Assembly (NCBI GenBank): GCA_963668435.2
Contig: CAXXSC010000010.1
Coordinates: forward strand, 535,002 to 599,001
DNA from: G963668435 sp963668435
Lineage (GTDB): Bacteria; Latescibacterota; Latescibacteria; Latescibacterales; Latescibacteraceae
Reading direction: 5' to 3'
DNA: 64,000 nucleotides
Of the stretch, positions 18,955 through 28,209 are shown piece after piece. Each line of letters opens with the position of its first letter. Position 1 is the first letter of the stretch. A program made the translations under genes and the position numbers. The notes below the pieces were generated by a model that had not been told where the DNA came from, searched no databases, and saw nothing but the letters and a program-made list of their open reading frames with translations.

Positions 18955-20409
18955 CTATTCTTTTTTATGCCCCCTGATGTCATAAGGAAGCCCGTCGTAA
19001 TCGGGATTGGGCGTCATCATCTGAGCGCCCACCCCTTTTCGCCAGTCATCTAGGCATTTCCTGAGCTCTTCCGACTTATCGGGCATCGCGGCGGCAAGGT
19101 CGTTTTCTTCACCGATATCGTCCTTGAGGTTGTACAGCTCCAAACGGCCGTCCTCATAATACTCGATCAGTTTCCAGTCACCTTTTCTGACAGCGCCAAA
19201 GGGCGTGGTGATATGATAGTGGGGATAGTGCCAGAATATCGCCTCGCGGTCGAACTGACCCGAGTTCTCAAGAAGCGGCATGAGGCTGGTACCGTCGGGA
19301 TTGTGTCCCGGATCGCCCGCAACACCCGCCATCTCGAGCATTGTCGGATAGAAATCAACGCTCGTTACCGGCACATCACAGACCGAACCGGCCTTTATCC
19401 TGCCCGGCCATTTCACTATCATCGGTTCCCGGATGCCGCCCTCGTAAGCAGTGCCTTTGCCAGATCGAAGCGGATAGTTGGAGGTGATATTCAGCCAGTT
19501 TCCGATACCGGCGAGACCGCCGTTGTCACTCATGAAAATAACAACGGTATCATCCTCAAGATTATGCTCCCTGAGAGCAGTAAGAACCCGTCCGACACTC
19601 TCGTCCACACTCTGGATCATGGCAGCGTACTCGGCGTTCTTCTGGCGGCTTTCGGAGGTTATTTTCACCTGATAATGAGGAATCAGCTCCTTCTTTCCCT
19701 CGATAGGCGTATGGACCGCGTAATGGGCAAGATAGAGGAAAAACGGCTTTTCGCTGTTACTGCCAATGAAATTCAGAGCCTCGTCTGTAAGGCGGTCCGT
19801 GAGGTACTCGCCATCCCCACCGCCTTCTGGCATCGTGGGAATTTCATTGTTCCAGTCGCGGTCAACCGAATAGGGCCAGTAATAGGTCGGCGGCTGCCCC
19901 TTGTCGTAACCGGCGATATTATAGTCGAACCCCTGATTGTCGGGATAATACTGCTTGTCGCCAAGATGCCATTTCCCGATACTCGCGGAGACATAGCCAC
20001 CTGCTTTCAGCGCCTCGGCAAGGGTAACCTCCTCGTGAGCGAGATACTTGGTCCAGTCGGGCACTTTCAGTTTCGCGTTGGGCGACACGTGCCCGGCGAT
20101 CCAGTCGGTGAGATGCAGTGTCGCGGGATACTTGCCGGTAAGAATACTCGCCCGTGTCGGCGAACAGACCGGACAGGCAGCATAGGCATCGGTGAAACGC
20201 ATGCCCTCGGCGGCGAGACGGTCGATATTGGGCGTTTCATACAGCTCGCTGCCATAGCAGCCGATGTCCGCCCATCCGAGATCGTCGATGAGGATGAAAA
20301 CGAAATTCGGTTTCCGCGTGACTGTTTTCGTTCCACACGACAATGCCGCCGTGCCGAGAAGACCCGCCGCGCCCGCAATTGTCCTGCCTATGAAATCCCG
20401 CCGTTTCAA
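18955..20409 (-). CDS. Exported arylsulfatase family (type I) sulfatase
   Basis: 484 residues. The N-terminus starts MKRRDFIGRTIAGAAG, a twin-arginine signal, and a cysteine in AALSCGTK could be lipidated. Core motifs: metal-binding IDDLGWADIGCYGS, the formylglycine signature CSPTRASILTGKYPA (CxPxR), SIGKWHLG and MSDNGG. These enzymes hydrolyse sulfate esters on polysaccharides, with the cysteine converted to formylglycine by a maturase not present here. The C-terminal subdomain (LYNLKDDIGEENDLA) is complete. It is 54 bp upstream of the SDR gene on the same strand and probably belongs to the same carbohydrate locus. Confidence 0.94.
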   Translation of the reverse strand: MKRRDFIGRTIAGAAGLLGTAALSCGTKTVTRKPNFVFILIDDLGWADIGCYGSELYETPNIDRLAAEGMRFTDAYAACPVCSPTRASILTGKYPATLHLTDWIAGHVSPNAKLKVPDWTKYLAHEEVTLAEALKAGGYVSASIGKWHLGDKQYYPDNQGFDYNIAGYDKGQPPTYYWPYSVDRDWNNEIPTMPEGGGDGEYLTDRLTDEALNFIGSNSEKPFFLYLAHYAVHTPIEGKKELIPHYQVKITSESRQKNAEYAAMIQSVDESVGRVLTALREHNLEDDTVVIFMSDNGGLAGIGNWLNITSNYPLRSGKGTAYEGGIREPMIVKWPGRIKAGSVCDVPVTSVDFYPTMLEMAGVAGDPGHNPDGTSLMPLLENSGQFDREAIFWHYPHYHITTPFGAVRKGDWKLIEYYEDGRLELYNLKDDIGEENDLAAAMPDKSEELRKCLDDWRKGVGAQMMTPNPDYDGLPYDIRGHKKE

Positions 20410-20545
20410 ACACTGGCTCCTTTCATGTCCGTTTTGATACTACTGGTTTTCTTCAATATATAGTCCGAACAGGAGCAGTGACAGGAAAATGTGCCTGAAC
20501 CGCTCTCAAACCTCCCCGTGAAAATATCAAGTTCCAGAAATGCAT

Positions 20546-20569
20546 AAAAAAGGCGCCATCGCCGGCACC
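20546..20569 (-). terminator. Intrinsic terminator downstream of the propeller gene
   Basis: On the minus strand ggtgcc/ggcgcc forms a 6-bp stem (one G-T pair) followed by T6, 29 bp after the stop codon of the gene at 20598. Confidence 0.75.
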
Positions 20570-20597
20570 TCCATGATCAAGATAAAAAACAGACTGA

Positions 20598-21938
20598 CTA
20601 CTTGATCATAAGCATCTTGCCTGTTCTTGCCATGCCACCAGCCTGAAGCCGGTAAAAATACACGCCGCTGGTAAAGTCGCTGGCATTGAAAACGGCGCTG
20701 TGCCTGCCTGCTCTCATGGAATGGTCGACAAGAATGGCGACTTTCCGGCCGGTGATATCATAGACCGAAAGATTGACATGGGCCTCGGAGAAAATTGTGA
20801 ATGAAATGGTGGTCGCGGGATTAAAAGGATTCGGAAAAACATTAACAAGTTCTAATGCCTTCAGCTGTTCCATTTTTTCATCGACGTCGACCGAACTATT
20901 CTCTGTGAACTTTCCGACCTTCCCATCTGATCCCGCCATCCAGATTATAGTGGTACCATCCTGTTTTGTTATACCTGACACAGCATGTACAAAGAATGGA
21001 ATCTCTTCCATTTTCTGATAGCTATATTCTTCTTCATCATTAACTTTGTAAACAATCTCACTGTAAAATCCACATATGCAATAGTGCAATGATTCATTGA
21101 CAGGATAGAGAAAACGCTCTTTTCCCTCTACAGCTTTTGTTACCCAAGAAAGACCGCCGTCCTTTGAATGTAGATAATTGCCAGAATAAGTAGGATTTAT
21201 GTATATTGATGAAGGAGAGACCACTTGAATATTTTCAGGGCTTCCGGGTACTGTTGCAATGTATTGCCAAGATTCTCCACTATCTACCGTCCTGAAGACA
21301 AATGAATCTTCATAAGCATCCCCTAAGTAATTCGCCATTGCCCAGCCATGATTGTCGTCAAAAAAGTCAATATTCTGAAAATATAAATACAGCGGTAAAA
21401 AGCCCTGTTCTACTGATTTTTCAGAATCATGTTTGATTTACCATGTGTGCCCGGCGTCTTCTGTTTTTAATATTGTATCTGTCCTGGAAAGGAAAATGCC
21501 GGTATTTTCATCTAAAAAATATATATCGTTAACACCAATAGCAATTCCATCAAAATCATACCTTATTGTCCATGTTTCACCGCCATCACTTGATGCAAAC
21601 AAAAAGGCACCTCTCTGTAAATCAGTAGTTATACCGGCACAATATCCATTCATTGAATCTACAAAAAACAAATCGGTTATCTTGACACCTTCAACCGGGC
21701 ACTCCTGTTTAACCCATGTTTCGCCACCATCATCAGTATGGATAATGGTCGAGTTTTCTCCAACCGCCCACCCGTGATATTCATCAATGAAACTCATGTC
21801 CCAAATTCTCTCCGTCACCCCACTCTCCGTCACCCCACTCTCCTGCACTTCCCACTCCACCCGGCAGACCCCAGCCTCAATGAACAAAGCCGCTGCAAAC
21901 ATCGACATCAGCACAACAAACAATCCAGACCGCCACAT
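20598..21938 (-). pseudogene. Secreted YCF48/BNR-type propeller protein with C-terminal sorting domain, interrupted by an in-frame stop
   Basis: One frame of 447 codons is split by a single TAA at 21438-21440. Before it: a signal peptide (ending EAGVC) and repeats such as IHTDDGGETW, ASSDGGETW and KTEDAGHTW. After the stop the same frame runs on without break: IKHDSEKSVEQG, then FFDDNHGWAMANY, RTVDSGESW and a C-terminal FNPATTISF...GRKVAILVD...SGVYFYRLQAGG domain of the FlgD-Ig/type IX sorting kind. Both sides of the stop continue the repeat pattern, so this was one gene. It may be a recent nonsense mutation, a sequencing error or, less likely, recoding. A 14-bp tandem repeat encodes ESGVTESGVTE near residue 33. 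A promoter and terminator are retained. Confidence 0.82.
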
Positions 21939-22318
21939 GATGCACCTCTTCGCATTAGCAAAACAATAACCACACCACTACCCGATTAGTGCAAGCAATA
22001 TATAATCGAATACATTTGTCAAGTTAATTTTATTTTTAAATATAAATAACACATTCATTTTTATACTATTAGGAACTGTTAGCAACAGAGCGGCAATACC
22101 TGCTTAATATTATTAATATAATACAGAATGCCAAATAATGGATCGATTACCGGCACTTGTGCTGATAGCTGCAAATCATCTTTTCTGCTACGCCAGAAAA
22201 AATTCACACCATCATTTTGTTTTGACTTTGCGTCCGACTTTTGTAAGTTGCATAGAGCGGCGTGTATTTCACAATATTATGCATAACTGAAGCGGCGGAA
22301 TAAACCGGGGGAAACGAG
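21939..22318. other. AT-rich divergent intergenic region
   Basis: 380 bp with no coding potential seen on either strand. It holds the candidate minus-strand promoter at 21995-22022 and the leader of the + strand esterase gene, whose ribosome site (gggggaaacgag) ends at 22318. No clear promoter is visible for the esterase. Confidence 0.6.
21995..22022 (-). promoter_or_regulatory. Candidate sigma-70 promoter of the interrupted propeller gene
   Basis: On the minus strand TTGACA (22017-22022) is followed after 16 bp by TATTGC (21995-22000), about 57 bp upstream of the ATG at 21938. Confidence 0.5.
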
Positions 22319-24565
22319 ATGAAAAATATAAGGTTTCTGGCACTGACACTAACCGTACTTCTCCACGGCATCAGCCTTTCATCAGCCGAGGTTCGTATCG
22401 TCGACGCCAGCCACTACAGCGGTGTATTCGGCGAAAACAGGAATTACCGCATATTTCTGCCTTCGGGCTACGAACAGGACACAGCGAAACGCTACCCGGT
22501 CATCTATTTCTTTCACGGCTGGTCGCAGCGCTATTTCGGCGTTACCCAAGGACGGGGCGCGTATGAAAAAGGCGGCGACAACGGCGGTGACAACATCGCC
22601 TCATTTGTTGAGGGCCACGATGTCATCGTGGTGAAATGGGACGGTTTCAATCCCCGCGACGGCGAACAATACAATCTCCGCCCCTACAACATCGGCCCGG
22701 TCGAGACCTATCGCCAGTTCCCCATGTATTTCCCGGAACTGGTCACTCACATCGATTCACATTACCGGACCGTTCCAGACCGCACTCATCGCGCGGTTTC
22801 CGGGCTGTCAATGGGCGGATTCATGACATTCTGGATTGGCGGGAAATATCCCGACCTTGTCTGTGCCGCAGGTAATTTCTGCGGCTCACCCGAATTCTTC
22901 ACCGGTCCCCGCGTTTTTCCCGTGGAATACCGTCATCTCGATATGTACAACAACTACGGTGGTATGCGGATACGTCTCAATTATGGTGACAAGGATTTCA
23001 TACGGTCCTATCACGAGGACATGAACCGCGTTTTCCCCTATGTCATCGACAATTACGAATTCTCGGTCTACGATGCGGCACACAGTACATGCGGCCTCGG
23101 CGAGATGTTCTCGTTCATCATAGACACGTTTGACAATCCTCCGCAAAAACCGGAACGCTGGCACCATATCGATGTTTACCCGGCATTTTCAGTCTGGGAC
23201 TACAATGTCAGTTCGGACAGGACAGAACCAGGTTTCAACATTCTGGAAAATGTCAACCGCCGCGGGCTCAGAAACACAGTACGGAAATTCCTGCCTGACG
23301 GCCCGTCACTGGCACATGTCCTGACAACTATCACAACCGCCCCCCTATACGACCCCAACACGGTGTATTCCATCACCGATATCGACCTTGAAAACGGTGA
23401 TGCGCAACAGTACGACCTGATAAGTGACAACAGCGGATGTCTTCCGTTCACGCTCGACGGTCATCCGCACGAGATCGGGATCTCGGACACTGGGAATCGT
23501 CCCGAAATAACGATCGCCTCGTTCGACATCGCCAACATGCCCTGGGCTGTCCGCGGCAAGGAGATAGAACTGACTATCACGGCGCTCAACAAGGGTAACG
23601 CAGACAGTGGCAGAATAACGGCTACGGTCACGGCGAACAATCCTGTTGCCACAGTCCATAAGAGTGAAACCGCGTTCGGCGGTATGGCTGCCGGAAAACG
23701 AAGGCAAGCATCATCACCCGTGTCATTCTCTGTCGAGAAGGAAAATGTCGATGCAGTCTCGCTGCATGTGACGTTTTCAGGACCCGGCGGATTGCAGTGG
23801 AAGGATGACATTGTGGTCACGATTCGGCCCGATGCGGCAGTTTTCAAGGAAATCCTGATCGCGGACGGTAAAGAGTTCACAGTGGCCAAAGCGGGCACAA
23901 CACATGTCAGCATTTTTCTGGGCAACGGCAACGGTGACGGCAGGGCGAATCCCGGCGAATCCATTGTCGTACTAGTCAAGGACAAGGTCAATAACGTGTT
24001 ACGGCGGCTGGGCCTGCACAGCAGTGACAGCTATGCCGATCCCGGTGGAATGAAACGCAGGATATCCGACTACTGGGGACGTTACGATCATGTGGGCGGC
24101 TCGGAAAAGCCCTCTGAATTGCTGATAGCCTCCGACTGCCCCGAAGGGCATGTGATCGACTGTTTTGCCGACTACTGGCTTCCGGACTATCCTGAACACC
24201 ACATTGTCAGCGGAACAGTTCAAATCCCGGTGACAGGCAGGGATAAAACCGCACCGGAAATAGAGTGGGCAAAGGTTTCTGCAGGGAATCTCTTACAGGT
24301 CAGGATGCGGGACGGTGGTAAAATCGCAACTGTCAGTGCAAGTTTCATTTATCAGAAAACCAATTTCACCTCAAACAAGCATGAGAATTTCCAGGTGATG
24401 CTTCGTGATGACGGCAGTCGCGGCGACAGGGTTGCCGGTGACAATGTTTTCAGCGCCCTGATCCCGGAACGCGAATTCGGACTGTATACGGTTGAAATTG
24501 CTGCACAGGACGCAGAAGGCAACAGTAGCGGAAAATCATTCGAGAATCTCGTTACAATCAAATGA
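22319..24565 (+). CDS. Secreted esterase (alpha/beta hydrolase, esterase D type) with C-terminal Ig-like domains
   Basis: 748 residues with a Sec signal peptide (1-23, SSAEV). Residues ~25-270 are a putative esterase domain: NYRIFLPSGYEQ, the oxyanion region VIYFFHGWSQ, and the nucleophile elbow RAVSGLSMGGFM with serine near residue 163. The family includes feruloyl and acetylxylan esterases. Residues ~390-490 resemble a CARDB-type adhesion domain (FDIANMPWAVRGKEIELTIT) and ~640-748 another beta-sandwich with calcium-like acidic loops (RDDGSRGDRVAGDNVF). The combination suggests deacylation of extracellular polysaccharide. A strong ribosome site (ggggga) and a terminator 30 bp downstream bracket it as a single-gene unit. 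Confidence 0.85.
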   Translation: MKNIRFLALTLTVLLHGISLSSAEVRIVDASHYSGVFGENRNYRIFLPSGYEQDTAKRYPVIYFFHGWSQRYFGVTQGRGAYEKGGDNGGDNIASFVEGHDVIVVKWDGFNPRDGEQYNLRPYNIGPVETYRQFPMYFPELVTHIDSHYRTVPDRTHRAVSGLSMGGFMTFWIGGKYPDLVCAAGNFCGSPEFFTGPRVFPVEYRHLDMYNNYGGMRIRLNYGDKDFIRSYHEDMNRVFPYVIDNYEFSVYDAAHSTCGLGEMFSFIIDTFDNPPQKPERWHHIDVYPAFSVWDYNVSSDRTEPGFNILENVNRRGLRNTVRKFLPDGPSLAHVLTTITTAPLYDPNTVYSITDIDLENGDAQQYDLISDNSGCLPFTLDGHPHEIGISDTGNRPEITIASFDIANMPWAVRGKEIELTITALNKGNADSGRITATVTANNPVATVHKSETAFGGMAAGKRRQASSPVSFSVEKENVDAVSLHVTFSGPGGLQWKDDIVVTIRPDAAVFKEILIADGKEFTVAKAGTTHVSIFLGNGNGDGRANPGESIVVLVKDKVNNVLRRLGLHSSDSYADPGGMKRRISDYWGRYDHVGGSEKPSELLIASDCPEGHVIDCFADYWLPDYPEHHIVSGTVQIPVTGRDKTAPEIEWAKVSAGNLLQVRMRDGGKIATVSASFIYQKTNFTSNKHENFQVMLRDDGSRGDRVAGDNVFSALIPEREFGLYTVEIAAQDAEGNSSGKSFENLVTIK

Positions 24566-24588
24566 TTCCCGTATCGGGTAACCCATTC

Positions 24589-24634
24589 AAAAAAGGCCGC
24601 TAACTGGCAGCACCCAGTTAACGGCCTTTTTTTT
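24589..24634. terminator. Bidirectional intrinsic terminator between convergent genes
   Basis: Stem ggccg-c-taactgg / ccagtta-a-cggcc with a 5-6 nt loop, flanked by A6 on the left and T8 on the right. It serves the esterase (+) and the zinc-ribbon gene (-). Confidence 0.92.
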
Positions 24635-24650
24635 GTAATCACACTGTATC

Positions 24651-24863
24651 TCAACCAGTGAAAAGATCGAAAATATTAGCCAGTGAATTACCATCCGCCT
24701 GGTAAAGTTCGGTATAGCGGCAGTTCGAACAGGTCACCGTACTGAATCGCCGCCCCTGCACATCGAAAATCTTGCTCCAGAAACCTCCCGGTGCATATAT
24801 TTTGCCAATTTCACACCTTGTTCCCGAACATTTGGGACATGAATAATTCAAATATTCATTCAT
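24651..24863 (-). CDS. Small zinc-ribbon protein (COG3478/DUF2082-like)
   Basis: 70 residues. Two CxxC pairs (YSCPKCSGTRCE and VTCSNCRYTELYQ) form a zinc ribbon, with the YTELY ending and KIYAPGG region seen in a widespread family of predicted nucleic-acid-binding proteins. The name is from memory of the pattern and not checked. It is 48 bp downstream of ybjQ on the same strand, so it may be the last gene of the sigma-factor operon. Confidence 0.8.
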   Translation of the reverse strand: MNEYLNYSCPKCSGTRCEIGKIYAPGGFWSKIFDVQGRRFSTVTCSNCRYTELYQADGNSLANIFDLFTG

Positions 24864-24911
24864 TTTTCAGCCTTCCTGCTGTTCTGCTTCATGGTAAGTC
24901 ATCAAGCGGAG

Positions 24912-25232
24912 TTATTCATCCGCAAGTTTCACCGCAGTACCAAACGCAAGAAGTTCAGCGGCGCCCTGCATCATGCTGGCAGTCATGAACCTTACTCCGA
25001 TCACAGCATCGGCACCGACCGATTCGGCATCCTGCACCATGCGGTCAAGGCTCTGTTCGCGAGATTCAGCGACCATTTTCGTGTACTCCTCGATCTCGCC
25101 GCCAACAAGATTCTTGAGGCCCGCAAGAATGTCCTTGCCCACATGACGGGCCCTGATGGTGTTGCCTCTGACAATTCCAAGCGCCTCAGTAATTTTCTTG
25201 CCTGGCACAAAATCAGTAGTCACAACGATCAT
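24912..25232 (-). CDS. YbjQ/UPF0145 family protein
   Basis: 106 residues, the normal length. The family pattern is clear: VTTDFVPGKKITEALGIV at the start, then GGEIEEYTKMVAESREQSL and AVIGVRF, ending GTAVKL. These form pentameric rings annotated as possible heavy-metal-binding proteins, without a settled function. Its ATG overlaps the anti-sigma stop (ATGA, 25229-25232), so translation is coupled and it is probably part of the ECF operon. Confidence 0.93.
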   Translation of the reverse strand: MIVVTTDFVPGKKITEALGIVRGNTIRARHVGKDILAGLKNLVGGEIEEYTKMVAESREQSLDRMVQDAESVGADAVIGVRFMTASMMQGAAELLAFGTAVKLADE

Positions 25233-25666
25233 CGATCAACCTCCGAAATATAGCGGTCAGATTTGTTTACCGTCAGCTTTTCCCTGAGCACAGACAGGAG
25301 AAGTACGGCAAAGCCCACAAACATAAGTATGAGGCCGGATCTTACAATACTTGCAAGGCCGGGCTCGGTCAGCATTTCATAGACGGAATAAAGGATCAGG
25401 ACCACGGCGCCGATGATAAAGAAAAACCACGCCACACTCCGCTCTAGTTGATTGTAGACAACGCTCCAATATTTCTCCCATACTTTTTCCGGGAGATCGG
25501 CGATTTGCATCGTTCCGGTCACCTCCTTCATCATGGAAAATTCGCTCAACAGGCGACGGCAGCTTTCGCAATCCTTGAGATGCGATTCGAACTCCTCCCG
25601 CTCAAGGGCTTCCATTTCGCCATCGACATAGCGCATGAGGTTGATTTTGTGGTCGTCCAGTGTCAT
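25229..25666 (-). CDS. Zinc-finger-type membrane anti-sigma factor
   Basis: 145 residues. The N-terminal HLKDCESCRRLLSEF carries the Hx3CxxC zinc anti-sigma (ZAS) motif that holds ECF sigma factors. Residues ~78-98 and ~105-128 are hydrophobic, giving two membrane helices and short loops. It starts 4 bp after the sigma factor stop with ribosome site ggag, the usual sigma/anti-sigma arrangement. No large periplasmic sensor domain is present, so signal detection must involve the membrane part or a partner. Confidence 0.9.
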   Translation of the reverse strand: MTLDDHKINLMRYVDGEMEALEREEFESHLKDCESCRRLLSEFSMMKEVTGTMQIADLPEKVWEKYWSVVYNQLERSVAWFFFIIGAVVLILYSVYEMLTEPGLASIVRSGLILMFVGFAVLLLSVLREKLTVNKSDRYISEVDR

Positions 25667-25670
25667 AATA

Positions 25671-26240
25671 TCAGCTCCCCGACGACACCGTTTCGAGTTT
25701 CTTTTTCAGCTCCAGACGAGCGTAATACAACCGTGACATGACAGTACCTTCCGGTATTTCCAAAGCTTCGCTCATTTCGTGATAAGATAGTTCCTGAAAA
25801 TGTTTGAGAACAATTATCTCCCTGAACTCCTCTTTGAGACTCATGACCGCTTTCCAGACCTGCTCACTCGTTTCCTTGCGCTCAACGATCTCCAGAGGCG
25901 AAGCTGATGTGTCCGCGATATCGAAACCGCTTTCCTCCATAGCCTGATCGAGCGAAGTCTCCCTGAGGCTTTTCTTTTTCTCGATGCGATTGAGCGAGAG
26001 ATTTTTGACAATGCTCATGAGCCAGGGCTTGAAACGCCGCCCTTCCATAAATGTGTCAATCGCATTCCACGCCCTCACAAAGGCATCCTGGGAGACACTG
26101 AGCGCATCATCAGCGTTTTTGAGATAAGAAAACGCGAAAGCAAAGGCCTGCTTTTTATACCTTTCCACAAGTACGCGGAAAGCTTCCTTGTCACGTGCCT
26201 TGCATTTCAGGATGAGTGCTGTTTCCGAAGTACCGTTCAT
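25671..26240 (-). CDS. ECF-family RNA polymerase sigma factor
   Basis: 189 residues. Region 2 spans about residues 18-85 (LVERYKKQAFAFAFSYLKNA, then AFVRAWNAIDTFM) and region 4 about 125-180 (EEFREIIVLKHFQELSYHEM, then IPEGTVMSRLYYAR). The order and length are those of ECF sigma factors paired with ZAS anti-sigmas. The following anti-sigma, YbjQ and zinc-ribbon genes lie on the same strand. No ECF-type autoregulated promoter could be identified upstream. Confidence 0.94.
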   Translation of the reverse strand: MNGTSETALILKCKARDKEAFRVLVERYKKQAFAFAFSYLKNADDALSVSQDAFVRAWNAIDTFMEGRRFKPWLMSIVKNLSLNRIEKKKSLRETSLDQAMEESGFDIADTSASPLEIVERKETSEQVWKAVMSLKEEFREIIVLKHFQELSYHEMSEALEIPEGTVMSRLYYARLELKKKLETVSSGS

Positions 26241-26334
26241 GGACGCTCGCTTTTTTGTCGTTCATGACAGTATACAGGATGAAAGCGAAGATTATTCAAA
26301 AATATTTTCAGATAGTTTATTTTATCAGGACTGA

Positions 26335-26850
26335 TCATCCTTCACCCGACAGGGCCAGTGACAGTGCCGTGGTCAGTTTGATGACATCCTCGTTTGTTTT
26401 GCGGAGGTAATTGGAAAGCATGAGCGCTATATTGGTGACTGTAACATAGCCGATCCGGGGCTGTTTTTCACAGAGATCGCGAAAATCGTCTTTCCTGATT
26501 ACGAGGAGTTTGCAGGTTGTAACAGCGTTTACAGTTGCGGAGCGCTCCCCGCTGCCGAAAAGGGCCATTTCACCGAAAAAAGGATGCTGTTCACCGGTCA
26601 GGCGGATAAAAGAACGCTCTTTCGTACCAAAATCATGTTTGGAGGTCACAATAGTCAGCGTTTTGTGGATATCGACAACACCTTCCTCGAGAAGGTAAAG
26701 CTCATCTCCCACGGCTCCCTCAGCGATAATGGAAGAGTTCGACTCGAAATCCCGCCGCGTCACAATGGCAGCAACATCCTTGAGATCACGGTCGGAAAGT
26801 CCGTTGAAGATGGAAAAGTCCTTGATACTTTTCGCGTCTATCGATTTCAT
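26335..26850 (-). CDS. Stand-alone cyclic-nucleotide-binding protein
   Basis: 171 residues from the ATG at 26850. One CAP_ED domain covers about residues 10-130, with SIIAEGAVGDELYLLEEG and the phosphate cassette FFGEMALFGSGERSATVNA. There is no DNA-binding HTH or catalytic domain; the C-terminal tail is helical (IALMLSNYLRKTNEDVIKL). The start overlaps the stop of the upstream ion-channel gene (ATGA), so the two are translated together. The likely role is a regulatory subunit for the channel, by analogy with channels that carry this domain as a fused C-terminus. The partnership is inference. Confidence 0.85.
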   Translation of the reverse strand: MKSIDAKSIKDFSIFNGLSDRDLKDVAAIVTRRDFESNSSIIAEGAVGDELYLLEEGVVDIHKTLTIVTSKHDFGTKERSFIRLTGEQHPFFGEMALFGSGERSATVNAVTTCKLLVIRKDDFRDLCEKQPRIGYVTVTNIALMLSNYLRKTNEDVIKLTTALSLALSGEG

Positions 26851-28049
26851 GACTGGGCCGATTCCTGTTTCGAGGTTATGACAACCGCGTAATCCCATTC
26901 AGAGATGGTATAATTTTTCCCCGGATTGAGATTGACCGATACAAGGCCCTTTGTTTCGACCTCGAGGCTCCTGCCCGCCTCATCGAATTTGCGGCGGATG
27001 AAATCATCAATGGCGCCTTTTTCTCCGGTCAGCATGGTATCGAGGCTGAACGACTCCTTTTCGGTAATGACACCGATCAGGATGTTTTCAAAGCGCTCAT
27101 AATACGCCTTTGTCGCCTCACCGAAAGACATGCCGACAAAATCCATCGGCATTTTACGGCGGCGGATATCACTTCCGACCCCAAAATTCATGACCTCTTT
27201 CAGCGCCTGGGGCAATCCCGGCGACATCACCGCATTGGCAAGCAGAAAACCACTGAACTCGCCCGATACAATTATCTGATCCACACCGGCACGTCTGAGA
27301 TGCACCTCGTTTCCGGTATCGAGAAGTTCCACACAGAGTCTCACATCCTGCGACATCGACTTGATGGCGAGAACGGCAAGAAGCGTACGGTCATCCGGTT
27401 TCGCCGCAGCCTCGGGCCCGGGATCCGCAAGGACAACTGCCGATGAGGCTTTCGTGATCGAGGCGCGGTTCAGGGTCGACTCGTGGATATAGTCACCGTG
27501 CACGAAACTGATGGGGATCTCCGGAAAGCGGCCAATGAGATCATTGACCTCCGCCTCATCTTTTGTATTGACCAGAATAATCTCGGGAAGAACTTCGACA
27601 TTGGAATTGGCAATACCGCGGATAATACGCTCGATATTACCGTTGAATCCGCAAATGACAATATGTTCTCCGACATCTATCTTTTTCAAACCCATACCCT
27701 CCCGGATACGTGTTGCGGTAAGGATCGAGGCTATCGTCGCCGTCATGAAACTCACGAGTACGACACCAAGCATGATCATGAGGGGTGTCAGAATATAACC
27801 AACTGTCGTTTTCGGCGTAATATCGCCATAACCCACAGTTGAGATGGTCACAACCGCCCAGTAAAATATATCGGTCACCGAATCGAGATTTTCGTTGACC
27901 CGTATCTCGACAGCTATAATAACAGCGATCAGCAGCAGCATGATCAAAGAAAGCGTAGATACCCAACGCAGTTGCCTGCTTCTGAGAAGATGGCGGAAGC
28001 GCCGGGCATTCAGAACATTCCTCGCTGTCTGATGGAGCCACTTGATCAT
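26847..28049 (-). CDS. Two-helix potassium channel with cytosolic TrkA-N (RCK) domains
   Basis: 400 residues from the ATG at 28049, chosen for its ribosome site (gagg); an in-frame ATG at 28103 adds 18 charged residues. Two membrane helices (~27-47 and ~82-105) flank the pore helix and selectivity filter TISTVGYGD. An RCK/TrkA-N domain follows (HIVICGFNGNIERIIRGI) with a nucleotide-binding Rossmann fold, then a second RCK-like half to about residue 390. This is the MthK/Kch-type architecture for ligand-gated K+ flux. It overlaps by 4 bp the downstream cyclic-nucleotide-binding gene. Confidence 0.92.
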   Translation of the reverse strand: MIKWLHQTARNVLNARRFRHLLRSRQLRWVSTLSLIMLLLIAVIIAVEIRVNENLDSVTDIFYWAVVTISTVGYGDITPKTTVGYILTPLMIMLGVVLVSFMTATIASILTATRIREGMGLKKIDVGEHIVICGFNGNIERIIRGIANSNVEVLPEIILVNTKDEAEVNDLIGRFPEIPISFVHGDYIHESTLNRASITKASSAVVLADPGPEAAAKPDDRTLLAVLAIKSMSQDVRLCVELLDTGNEVHLRRAGVDQIIVSGEFSGFLLANAVMSPGLPQALKEVMNFGVGSDIRRRKMPMDFVGMSFGEATKAYYERFENILIGVITEKESFSLDTMLTGEKGAIDDFIRRKFDEAGRSLEVETKGLVSVNLNPGKNYTISEWDYAVVITSKQESAQS

Positions 28050-28209
28050 CGATGCCTCATGTATTTTAGGGCGTCTTCCATCGCGAGCACACGGCTCAAT
28101 CATTATAGCGAACTATAAAAATAGCAATGTTTTATTTTAACTTACGAAAATGGCTTTGTCAAGGGGAAAGAAATTGCTCAACTGTTTTGCGACCGATCCA
28201 TGCAGCTTT

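Noticed and set aside
19213..20463. 416-residue open frame opposite the first sulfatase
   Set aside because: Antisense to conserved sulfatase motifs; translation is low-complexity and signal-free.
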